NCBI GenBank assembly: GCA_041485385.1
Contig: JBGPJM010000142.1
Span: forward strand, 1-12,813
Source: JBGPJM01 sp041485385
GTDB lineage: Bacteria > Planctomycetota > Phycisphaerae > Phycisphaerales > UBA1924
Direction of reading: 5' to 3'
Length of the DNA stretch: 12,813 nucleotides
Each line of letters opens with the position of its first letter. Position 1 is the stretch's first letter. Both the position numbers and the translations under genes were made by a program. Below the pieces are notes generated by a model that saw only the letters and a list, made by a program, of their open reading frames with translations, made no database searches and was not told the DNA's origin. This document shows positions 6,437-12,813 of this stretch, piece after piece.

Positions 6437-7687
6437 ATGCCCGAACGACGCATCATCCTGCTGGGCTCCACCGGCTCCATCGGCACCCAGACTCTCGAGG
6501 TTGTCGAGCACCTCAACGCGCTCCACGCCCGCGGCCAGTGGCCCACGAGCTACCGCGTCGTGGGGCTCGCGGCCGGCCGCAACGTCGCCCTCCTCTCCGA
6601 ACAGTACCGCCGCTTCGAGGTCGAGAACCTCGCCGTCGCCCATGACGACGTGCGGGACCTCTCGCTGGGCGAGGGCACGCCCGGCTTTCCCCGCGCGCTG
6701 CTGAACGCCCGCCAGGGGCACGACGCCGCCGAGCGCCTCGTCCGCGAGGTCGAGTGCGACATCGTCCTGGCCGCGATGGTCGGGTCCGCCGGCCTCCCCG
6801 CCACCCTCGCGGCCGTCGACCTCGGGCGGGACGTTGCGCTCGCAAACAAGGAGACGCTCGTCGCGGCCGGCGCGCTGGTGGTCCCCGCGGCGAAAAAGTC
6901 CGGTGCACGCCTCCTCCCGGTGGACAGCGAGCACGCCGCGATCTGGCAGTGCCTGCAAGGAGAGAGGGGCGAAGGGCCGAACGGGCGAAGGTGCCCCCCG
7001 ATGGATTGCCCGCCCGACATCACCCGTGTGATCCTCACCGCCTCGGGCGGCCCGTTCCGCACGCGCTCGCTCGAGGAGACATACAACGCCACGCCCGCCG
7101 AGGCGCTCCGGCATCCGACCTGGAACATGGGCCCCAAGGTCACCATCGACTCCGCTTCCCTCACCAACAAGGCCCTGGAGGTCATCGAGGCCCACTGGCT
7201 CTTCGGCCTCCGCGGCGAGCAGATCGACGTGCTCGTCCACCCGCAGTCGATCGTACATTCGCTGGTCGAGTTCGCCGACGGCAGCGTCATCGCGCAGCTC
7301 GGTCCCCCCGACATGCGCTCGCCCATCCAGTACGCCCTCACCTTCCCGCACCGCCCCACCGGGGCCTCGCGCAAGCTCGACCTGGCGGCGATGTCGCAGC
7401 TCGAGTTCATGCCCCCCGACCGCCGGCGCTTCCCCGCCCTGGACCTGGCGTACAAGGTCATCCAGTGCGGCGGCACATCCGGGGCCGTCCTCAACGCCGC
7501 CAACGAGGCCGCCGTGGAGGCGTTCCTCGCCGGCAAGGTCCCTTTCGGGCGCATTCCCGAGCTTGCCGCCGGCGCGCTGGTCGAGCTGGGCGTCTCGCCG
7601 CTGCGCACCCTCGCCGACGTCGCGAGCGCCGACCGGGCCGCGCGGGAGTACGTCGCCTCCAGTGTCGCCCTGGCCTCGACGCGCTGA
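6437..7687 (+). CDS. dxr: 1-deoxy-D-xylulose 5-phosphate reductoisomerase
   Basis: DXR converts 1-deoxy-D-xylulose 5-phosphate to 2-C-methyl-D-erythritol 4-phosphate with NADPH, the committed step of the MEP isoprenoid pathway. Seen: the NADPH loop LLGSTGSIGTQTL (8-20), ALANKETLVAAG (134-145), metal ligands Asp163 and Glu165 in PVDSEHAAIWQ and Glu248 in SLTNKALEVIEAHW, the substrate loop TASGGPFR (201-208), HPQSIVHSLVEF and the C-terminal NAANEAAVEAFL. Its 416 residues are slightly longer than usual, partly from an insert at about 176-193 (GERGEGPNGRRCPP) encoded by a small DNA repeat. The ATG fits the family N-terminus, but no Shine-Dalgarno is visible because a heptamer array runs up to it. 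It lies 119 bases after rne and 34 bases before the glycosyltransferase, so cotranscription is likely. Confidence 0.97.
   Translation: MPERRIILLGSTGSIGTQTLEVVEHLNALHARGQWPTSYRVVGLAAGRNVALLSEQYRRFEVENLAVAHDDVRDLSLGEGTPGFPRALLNARQGHDAAERLVREVECDIVLAAMVGSAGLPATLAAVDLGRDVALANKETLVAAGALVVPAAKKSGARLLPVDSEHAAIWQCLQGERGEGPNGRRCPPMDCPPDITRVILTASGGPFRTRSLEETYNATPAEALRHPTWNMGPKVTIDSASLTNKALEVIEAHWLFGLRGEQIDVLVHPQSIVHSLVEFADGSVIAQLGPPDMRSPIQYALTFPHRPTGASRKLDLAAMSQLEFMPPDRRRFPALDLAYKVIQCGGTSGAVLNAANEAAVEAFLAGKVPFGRIPELAAGALVELGVSPLRTLADVASADRAAREYVASSVALASTR
6957..6988 (+). repeat. 8-bp degenerate tandem repeat inside dxr
   Basis: AAGGAGAG, AGGGGCGA, AGGGCCGA and ACGGGCGA follow one another within dxr. 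The last three differ by one or two bases. They encode the Gly/Glu/Arg insert just after the metal-binding PVDSEH motif. The unit resembles AGGGCGA, the reverse complement of TCGCCCT in the array upstream of dxr. Confidence 0.5.
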
Positions 7688-7721
7688 CGCTCGCCCGCTC
7701 ATCCCGTATCCTTGCTGCACA

Positions 7722-9266
7722 ATGTCCCAGCTCGCCGCCAAGGTCGGCCAGGCCGCTCGCCTCATCGACACGGGCCGCCCCGACGAGGCCCGGGCCCTCC
7801 TCACGCGCCTGCTCCCCAAGTCCAGCACCGACCCCGTGGTCAACCGCCTCATGGCCGAGGCCCTATTGCGCCTGGGCCAGGGCGCCCAGGCCCTGTACTA
7901 CGCCCAGCGCGCATCGCACAAGGCGCCCGACAGTGCCGACGCCCTGGTCACCTGCTCGAGCGCCCTCTGGGCCGTCGGGCGCCACGACGAGGCCGTCGCC
8001 ACCGTCCGGCGCGCCGTCGAGATCCGCCCCGCGAACCTCAACGCCCGCGGCACGCTGATCAACTTCCTCGTCCGCCAGGAGCAGTACGCCGACGCCGGCG
8101 AGCACTGCCGCGCCGCCTTCGAGGTCGACCCGTCGCGCACCGATTTCGCCGTCATGCACTCCACGATGCTCCTCTCCATGGGCCGCCCGGAGGAGTCGCT
8201 GGCGATCCTCGCTCCTCTCCGGCAGCGCGAGCCCGGCAACCTTCGCGTCCTGGGGACGCTGCTGCCGCTCATGAACTACGTCCCCGGCGCCGACCCGGCC
8301 GTCACGCTCGCCGTCGCCCGCGAGTACGGCGCGGCGCTGGGCCGCCTGCTGCCGAAGCCCCTGGCGCCGCCCCCGCTCGCTCCATCCGATGCCCACCGCC
8401 CGATCAAACTCGCCATTCTCTCTCCCGACCTCCGCGCCCACCCCACGCGGTTCTTCATCGAGCCCCTCTACGAGCACCTGGACCGCGCCCGCTTCAGCCT
8501 TACCAGCTACTTCACCGGCACGGACGAGGACGAGTATTCGCAGCGCCTCAGGTCCTACTCCGGCCAGTGGCGACACGTCCCGCACCTGGACCCCGTGATG
8601 CTGGCCCAGGCGATCCGCGCCGACCACATCGACGTTCTGGTCGACACCGCCGGTCACACCCTGCACCAGCGGCTGGCCACGATGCACCTCCGGCCGGCTC
8701 CGCTGCAGATCAACTTCCTGGGATACCCCGGCACCACCGGCGTTCCCTCCATCGACCTGTGCGTCGCCGATACCCTCGCCCTGCCCCCCGGCGCCGAGGC
8801 GTTCTTCACCGAGCGCCCCATGCGCCTCGACCCCTGCCACATCACCTTCCGCCCGCCGCCGGATACCCCGGCGTGCCGGCCCGCCCCGCGCCTGGACCGC
8901 GGCCACGTCACATTCGGCTCCTTCAACACGCTCATGAAGCTCAACGACCGCGTCGTCGCGCTCTGGTCCCGCCTCGTGCAACGCGTGCCGGGGTCGCGAC
9001 TGGTCGTGAAGAACGTGCAGCTCATGCAGCCACAGGCGCAGCGCCTCACGCGCGAGCGGTTCGTCGCCGCGGGGTGCCCGGCGGATCGCCTCGACATCCG
9101 CGGCCACTCCGGCACGCACGCCGAGCACCTGGACACGTACAGCGATCTCGACATCGCGGTGGACACCTTCCCCTACAACGGCGCGACGACCACCTGCGAG
9201 GCCCTGCTCATGGGCGTGCCGGTGGTGAGCATCATCGGGAAACCTTCGCCGGACGCGTCGGCCTGA
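7722..9266 (+). CDS. TPR and GT41 (SPINDLY/OGT-type) glycosyltransferase, cut short by frameshift
   Basis: The family moves a sugar, usually GlcNAc or fucose, from a nucleotide donor to Ser/Thr of proteins. Residues about 1-205 are TPR-like helical repeats that would bind the protein substrate. From about 225 the GT41 domain follows: LSPDLRAHPTRFF with His240 (human OGT His498 position), VDTAGHTLHQRLA (308-319), the donor-site LQINFLGYPGTTG (328-340), FGSFNTLMKLND with Lys406 (human Lys842 position) and DTFPYNGATTTCEALLMG (481-498). The frame then leaves the family pattern and stops at residue 514; the missing end lies in another frame. The ATG at 7722 is chosen because upstream codons overlap dxr. 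No Shine-Dalgarno is seen and dxr ends 34 bases earlier, so translation may be coupled. As written the protein lacks part of the nucleotide-binding C-lobe and is probably inactive, unless the shift is a sequence error. Confidence 0.88.
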   Translation: MSQLAAKVGQAARLIDTGRPDEARALLTRLLPKSSTDPVVNRLMAEALLRLGQGAQALYYAQRASHKAPDSADALVTCSSALWAVGRHDEAVATVRRAVEIRPANLNARGTLINFLVRQEQYADAGEHCRAAFEVDPSRTDFAVMHSTMLLSMGRPEESLAILAPLRQREPGNLRVLGTLLPLMNYVPGADPAVTLAVAREYGAALGRLLPKPLAPPPLAPSDAHRPIKLAILSPDLRAHPTRFFIEPLYEHLDRARFSLTSYFTGTDEDEYSQRLRSYSGQWRHVPHLDPVMLAQAIRADHIDVLVDTAGHTLHQRLATMHLRPAPLQINFLGYPGTTGVPSIDLCVADTLALPPGAEAFFTERPMRLDPCHITFRPPPDTPACRPAPRLDRGHVTFGSFNTLMKLNDRVVALWSRLVQRVPGSRLVVKNVQLMQPQAQRLTRERFVAAGCPADRLDIRGHSGTHAEHLDTYSDLDIAVDTFPYNGATTTCEALLMGVPVVSIIGKPSPDASA

Positions 9267-9493
9267 GCCTGCTGACCAACATGGGGCTGGGCGATCTGGT
9301 CGCCCGTAGCGAGGACGAGTACCTCGATCTCGCCGCGAAATTCGCTGCCGACGACGCGCGCCTCACCTCCCTCCGTTCCACTCTGCGCGCGCGCTTCCTC
9401 ACCAGCCCCATCGGCGACGAGCTCGCCTGGGTCCGGCACTGGGAGGCGGCCGTCTCCGCTGCGTGGCAGGGCCGCGTCGCGGGCGGTCACTGA
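9242..9493 (+). pseudogene. Detached C-terminal end of the GT41 glycosyltransferase (-1 frame)
   Basis: Read from 9242, the -1 frame gives TFAGRVGLSLLTNMGL and continues for 83 codons to a TGA at 9491-9493. This is the expected continuation of the GT41 C-lobe; human OGT has ETLASRVAASQLTCLG at this place. Adding one base in the GGGAAACC stretch (9237-9244) would join the two frames into a protein of about 590 residues, the usual organisation of bacterial SPINDLY-like enzymes. Codon use does not change across the break, so the lesion is recent or an assembly error. Confidence 0.85.
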
Positions 9494-9600
9494 CTCTTCA
9501 GACCGCCACCGCCCCGGCCCGGCTGGGGCCATATCATCTTGTCGGCGGCCTTTCCGGCCCGCCCCCCCGCGGCCATCCTGCCCACCACAGGATCCGTCCC
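9494..9600 (+). other. Short spacer with weak hairpins
   Basis: Between the glycosyltransferase and the LEPR-XLL gene there is a 5-bp GCCCC/GGGGC hairpin near 9512-9530 and a GGCC/GGCC stem near 9545-9565. Neither has a T-run. A weak terminator or nothing is possible. I see no clear promoter for the downstream gene. Confidence 0.2.
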
Positions 9601-12600
9601 ATGAACATCTCGAGTTCCCCCCCGGTCAAGGCGAGACCCCGACGCTGCGGCGCCGCTTCCATGCGATCGAATCGCGACCTCCAACCCGAACCCCTCGAAC
9701 CCCTCGAGCCGCGCCTGGTGCTCACGGCGTACTCCTTCTCCGCGCTCTTCGACCAGCTCGGCTACAACACCCCGCGCTACGACATCACCCCGCCCCCGCT
9801 CGTCGCCGTCATCGGCTACGGCGCCGCCCTCGCGGGGTTGGGCGACATCGACGGCGACAACATCCCCGATTTCGCCGTCGGCGCAACCGGCATCGCCGAC
9901 CCGGGATTGACCGGACGCGTGTTCATCTACTCCGGCGCGACCGGCGAAACCATCCGCACCCTCACCGACGGCTTCGCGGGCTTCGGCGGCGCCCTGGCCA
10001 ACCTCGGCGACGTGAACGGCGACGGCGTCCCCGACCTGCTCGTCGGATCCCCGCAGTACGACGGCAACCTCAACCCGCTCATCGACCCCACCGGCGCCGC
10101 CTGGGTGTACTCCGGCGCCGACGGATCCGTGCTGCACCTGCTCGTCGGCGAAAACCCCTTCGACGAGTTCGGCACGACCGTCGCCGCGCTCTCGCAGGCC
10201 ACCGGCCCCAGGTCCATCGTCGTCGGGGCACCCGCCGCGGCGGGCCACGGGCGGGTGTACATCTACGCCGGCGACACCGCCAGCCTCGTCACCATGTTCT
10301 CGGGCGAGGCAGACGGCGAGCGATTCGGCGCGGCCATCGCCGCCGCGCCCGCCTGGGCCGGTTTCGACGATTCCTCCCCCATGCTCGCCATCGGCGCGCC
10401 CTCCAGCGACGCCGCCGGCCCAAACGCCGGAAGCATCCAGCTCATCGGCCGCGCGGGCCAGACCATCAGATCGACCACCGGCGGCGCGGGCGACGAGCTC
10501 GGCTCCTCCGCCGCGTTCCTCCACACCGCCACCGGCACCGCGTACTTCCTTCTCGCCGGCGCGCCCGGCGCCGCTTCCAACGTCGGCCTTATCCGCTTCA
10601 TCCCGCCGATCCAGGGCTCGCTCTCCTCTCTCACCGGGCGCAACGTCCTCGGCGCCCGCTGGGGCGCGGCCATGGCCGACGTCGGCGATGTCACCGGCGA
10701 CGGCCTCGACGACATCATGATCAGCGCCCCGGGCATCCACGACCGCATGTTCGCGATCGCCAGCCCCCGCTTCGACGCCTACGTGCTCACCGATGTCCCG
10801 GCCGGCGTCCTCACCTTCGGCGCCGCCCTGGGCGACCTCGACGGCGACGGCATCACCGAGATCCTCACCTCAAACGGCGACGGCCGGGCCACCGTCATCT
10901 CCTCCGCCGGCCTCACCACCACCGTGACGGACAACGGCGGCATGTCGTACTTCCCGCGCATCTCCGGCGCCACCCCCGACGGCCACTTCATCTGGATCAA
11001 CGGCGGCTCCCGCCCCATGCTCATCCACGACGGCGTCATCACCCTCTATTCCCGCATCCCCGGCCTCACCGTCTCCACCCCCACCTACTCCGGCGTCCAC
11101 TCCGAGATCCTCGCCGTCGGCCCGGACGGTGCGATCCTCTTCCACGACGTCACCCCCTCCGTCTCGGTCGCCGAGCCCCACCTCATCTCCGCCGGCGGCG
11201 TCGACTCGGCCATCTCCTCGCTCTTCGTCACCATCGACGGCGGCCCCGACAACCTCACGCCCGTCGCCGCCGACCTCTTCTCCGCCGTTCTTTCCCAGAA
11301 CGGCCGCTTCGTCCTCCTCGTCCAGCGCCTCAGCCTCGTCGTCGACAACCGCGTCTGGTTGCTCGACCTCACCTCCGGCGCCCTCACCTTCCTCTGGGAC
11401 GGCGTCGGCGCCGATGTCAACTCCGCCGGCACCGTCGTCGGCACCCGCGCCGTACCCGGCCAGCACGAAGCCGTCGTCCGCACCATCGCCGGCGACGTCA
11501 CCGCCATCCCCGAGTTCGCTTCGGCCGTCGCCATCAGCGAGAACGGCGACGTCCTCGGTCTGACACCGTCCTTTCCCTCGATCCCCACCTTCGCCATCCT
11601 CTCCGGCGGTATCGTCACCGACATCGGCATCCCCTCCATCAGCGGCGGCATGATCATCTGGTCCGTCCTCGATTTCGACAATGCCCACCACATCCTCACC
11701 GAGGCCTACGTCACCGACCTCGGCCCGCCCGTCAACGCTGACCTCCACCTCTACCTCCCCGGCACCGGCTTCGTCCGCATCTCCGATGTCTCCCACGGCC
11801 AGGGCACACACGCCCTTGGCCACCGCAACTCCTTCGAGAACTCCGGCCCCCTCGGCGCCACCTTCCGCGACGACGGCACCATCCTCACCTACACGGGCGT
11901 CCTCACCGCCGTGACCGATCAGTCCGTCTACACCTTCCGCGCCGGTTCGCCGATCGCCACCGTCGCCGGGTCCGAGGGAGAGTTCGTCGCCGGCGTCAAT
12001 ATCTACAACGAGCTCGTCGTCGTCCAGCGCATCGTCGGCGGCACCGCCTGGGTCGGTCACCGACTCGCCCTCGGCGCCATCTCCGTCGATTCCCAGATCG
12101 TCATGTTCATCGATCCGCACAGCGGCGGCGACGCCTTCGTCGCCATCTCCGATGGCGGGACCACCCTCAAGGTCTACGGCGCCGCGCACGCCCCCTTCGA
12201 CGACGCCAGCCCCCTCAACGTCGCGCCGAACCTCCCCATCACCCGCGACCTCACCGCATTCACCAACGGCGCCGGCGTCGTCCACCTTGTCGGCCTCGAT
12301 GCCCGCGGCGATATCGAGATGTTCTATCGCCAGGGATCCGACTGGGTGCAGGTCAACATCTCCGAAACGCACCTCACGCCCCAGGGCATGGCCACGCCGA
12401 ACTTCGTTTCCGGCTTCACCTCGTTCCTCACGCCGTGGTCGGCCATCCACGTTGTCGGGCTCGATGACCAGGGGCACGCCGAGGCCATCTGGTGGGCGCC
12501 GGGCATGACGCTCTGGCGCATCGACGATCTCTCCGCCGCGGCCGGGGCCGGTACACCCGCCCTCACCGGGCGCCTCACCGCCTTCGTCACGCCGTGGGGC

Positions 12601-12813
12601 ACACTCCACGTCAACGGCGTGGATACCTCGGGCGAGGTGACCGCGATCTGGTGGGCGCAAGGATTCGCCGGCAACTGGGCCGTCGACCGCCTGCACACGG
12701 GCGGCCTGGCTCTCGACCCCAACTCGCTCGATTCCTACGTGACTTCCTGGGGCGGCCTCACGGTCACCGGCCTCGATACCGAGGGGCGCATCGCGGTGTA
12801 TTGGTGGTCCGCG
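9601..12813 (+). CDS. LEPR-XLL extracellular beta-propeller protein (cut by right edge)
   Basis: The frame is open from the ATG at 9601 to the window end (1071 residues, 3' end missing); AGGA at 9589-9592 is a fair ribosome binding site. After a basic start, LEPLEPRLVLTAY (32-44) is the LEPR-XLL motif of planctomycete extracellular proteins. Residues about 72-437 form seven FG-GAP blades, enough for one closed integrin-alpha-like propeller. Blades 1, 2, 6 and 7 carry Ca-binding loops (DIDGDNIPD at 82, DVNGDGVPD at 137, DVTGDGLDD at 363, DLDGDGITE at 412), while blades 3-5 lack them. Residues about 530-770 have HAF-like turns (VNSAGTVVG at 606, ISENGDVLG at 645). From about 883, repeats of 51-55 residues carry GLD and Trp-Trp signatures (VVGLDDQGHAEAIWWAPG and relatives); the fourth runs into the edge. 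Likely a secreted or surface protein in adhesion or binding; ligand unknown. Confidence 0.85.
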   Translation, partial: MNISSSPPVKARPRRCGAASMRSNRDLQPEPLEPLEPRLVLTAYSFSALFDQLGYNTPRYDITPPPLVAVIGYGAALAGLGDIDGDNIPDFAVGATGIADPGLTGRVFIYSGATGETIRTLTDGFAGFGGALANLGDVNGDGVPDLLVGSPQYDGNLNPLIDPTGAAWVYSGADGSVLHLLVGENPFDEFGTTVAALSQATGPRSIVVGAPAAAGHGRVYIYAGDTASLVTMFSGEADGERFGAAIAAAPAWAGFDDSSPMLAIGAPSSDAAGPNAGSIQLIGRAGQTIRSTTGGAGDELGSSAAFLHTATGTAYFLLAGAPGAASNVGLIRFIPPIQGSLSSLTGRNVLGARWGAAMADVGDVTGDGLDDIMISAPGIHDRMFAIASPRFDAYVLTDVPAGVLTFGAALGDLDGDGITEILTSNGDGRATVISSAGLTTTVTDNGGMSYFPRISGATPDGHFIWINGGSRPMLIHDGVITLYSRIPGLTVSTPTYSGVHSEILAVGPDGAILFHDVTPSVSVAEPHLISAGGVDSAISSLFVTIDGGPDNLTPVAADLFSAVLSQNGRFVLLVQRLSLVVDNRVWLLDLTSGALTFLWDGVGADVNSAGTVVGTRAVPGQHEAVVRTIAGDVTAIPEFASAVAISENGDVLGLTPSFPSIPTFAILSGGIVTDIGIPSISGGMIIWSVLDFDNAHHILTEAYVTDLGPPVNADLHLYLPGTGFVRISDVSHGQGTHALGHRNSFENSGPLGATFRDDGTILTYTGVLTAVTDQSVYTFRAGSPIATVAGSEGEFVAGVNIYNELVVVQRIVGGTAWVGHRLALGAISVDSQIVMFIDPHSGGDAFVAISDGGTTLKVYGAAHAPFDDASPLNVAPNLPITRDLTAFTNGAGVVHLVGLDARGDIEMFYRQGSDWVQVNISETHLTPQGMATPNFVSGFTSFLTPWSAIHVVGLDDQGHAEAIWWAPGMTLWRIDDLSAAAGAGTPALTGRLTAFVTPWGTLHVNGVDTSGEVTAIWWAQGFAGNWAVDRLHTGGLALDPNSLDSYVTSWGGLTVTGLDTEGRIAVYWWSA
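12247..12813 (+). repeat. Protein-level Trp-Trp repeats at the end of the LEPR-XLL protein
   Basis: Four units with GLD or GVD at residues 898, 953, 1006 and 1057 are spaced 55, 53 and 51 residues apart. Each begins with an LTAF, FTSF or DSYV-like strand, and the last three carry VTAIWW, AEAIWW or IAVYWW. The first unit has EMFYR instead and is the most diverged. The pattern suggests blades of a lectin-like or tectonin-like propeller. I cannot assign it to a named family, and more blades probably follow outside the window. Confidence 0.55.

Noticed and set aside
7563..7721. Upstream extension of the glycosyltransferase frame into dxr
   Set aside because: It would overlap the conserved C-terminus of dxr by more than 100 bases, and its residues are Ser/Pro/Arg text unlike a TPR; the ATG at 7722 begins the helical repeats.
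9237..9244. Programmed -1 frameshifting at GGGAAAC
   Set aside because: The heptamer looks like a known slippery site, but the incoming frame reads GGG AAA CCT instead of G GGA AAC, so the tRNAs would not re-pair well after slipping. An indel or sequence error is simpler.
10870..12696. Long acidic minus-strand frame opposite the LEPR-XLL gene
   Set aside because: The plus strand is open without interruption from 9601 to the edge with FG-GAP and Trp-Trp motifs. The minus frame is Gly/Asp/Glu/Val-rich antisense text.

Overview
The window is very GC-rich chromosomal DNA, and its reading frames strongly prefer G or C at the third codon position. It looks like a planctomycete, probably class Phycisphaerae. 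The best evidence is the last gene, whose N-terminus carries the LEPR-XLL motif typical of planctomycete extracellular proteins, followed by a large beta-propeller body. The divergent PTS enzyme I, the RNase E/G with Arg/Gly-rich tail blocks and the bacterial OGT-like glycosyltransferase fit that placement. The assignment is inference from gene content, not from a marker phylogeny.

Layout. (1) 1-233, minus strand: the 5' end of a gene leaving the left edge. It reads as the N-terminal cold-shock-like RNA-binding part of transcription terminator Rho, followed by an Arg7-Gly8 run. (2) 234-1047: a roughly 0.8 kb divergent intergenic region with a candidate rho promoter, palindromes and one doubtful small ORF. 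(3) 1048-2805: complete PTS enzyme I (ptsI). (4) 2806-3332: a non-coding gap of about 0.5 kb holding four perfect GC-rich hairpins. (5) 3333-6317: RNase E/G, with a complete catalytic half and a long disordered C-terminal half carrying four octa/nona-arginine tracts. (6) 6318-6436: a short spacer containing eight tandem heptamers of the form TAGCACT directly before the next start codon. (7) 6437-7687: dxr, the second enzyme of the MEP isoprenoid pathway, with a small loop insertion encoded by an 8-bp repeat. (8) 7722-9493: a TPR plus GT41 (SPINDLY/OGT-type) glycosyltransferase broken by a one-base frameshift near 9240. (9) 9601 to the right edge: a secreted-type LEPR-XLL protein of at least 1071 residues. 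It has a seven-bladed FG-GAP propeller, an HAF-like middle part and C-terminal Trp-Trp repeats.

How they work together. From ptsI to the right edge all recognised genes lie on the plus strand. rne, dxr and the glycosyltransferase are close enough (119 and 34 bp) to be cotranscribed. The clearest shared theme is RNA metabolism: Rho at one end and RNase E/G in the middle both carry the same kind of Arg-run/Gly-run low-complexity sequence. This invites the idea that they meet in one RNA-decay assembly, but the sequence alone does not prove it.

Most of the window is ordinary housekeeping. The parts that deserve a second look are the heptamer array upstream of dxr, the matching small repeat inside dxr, the hairpin-rich gap before rne, the basic-tract architecture of the two RNA proteins, and the frameshift in the glycosyltransferase.
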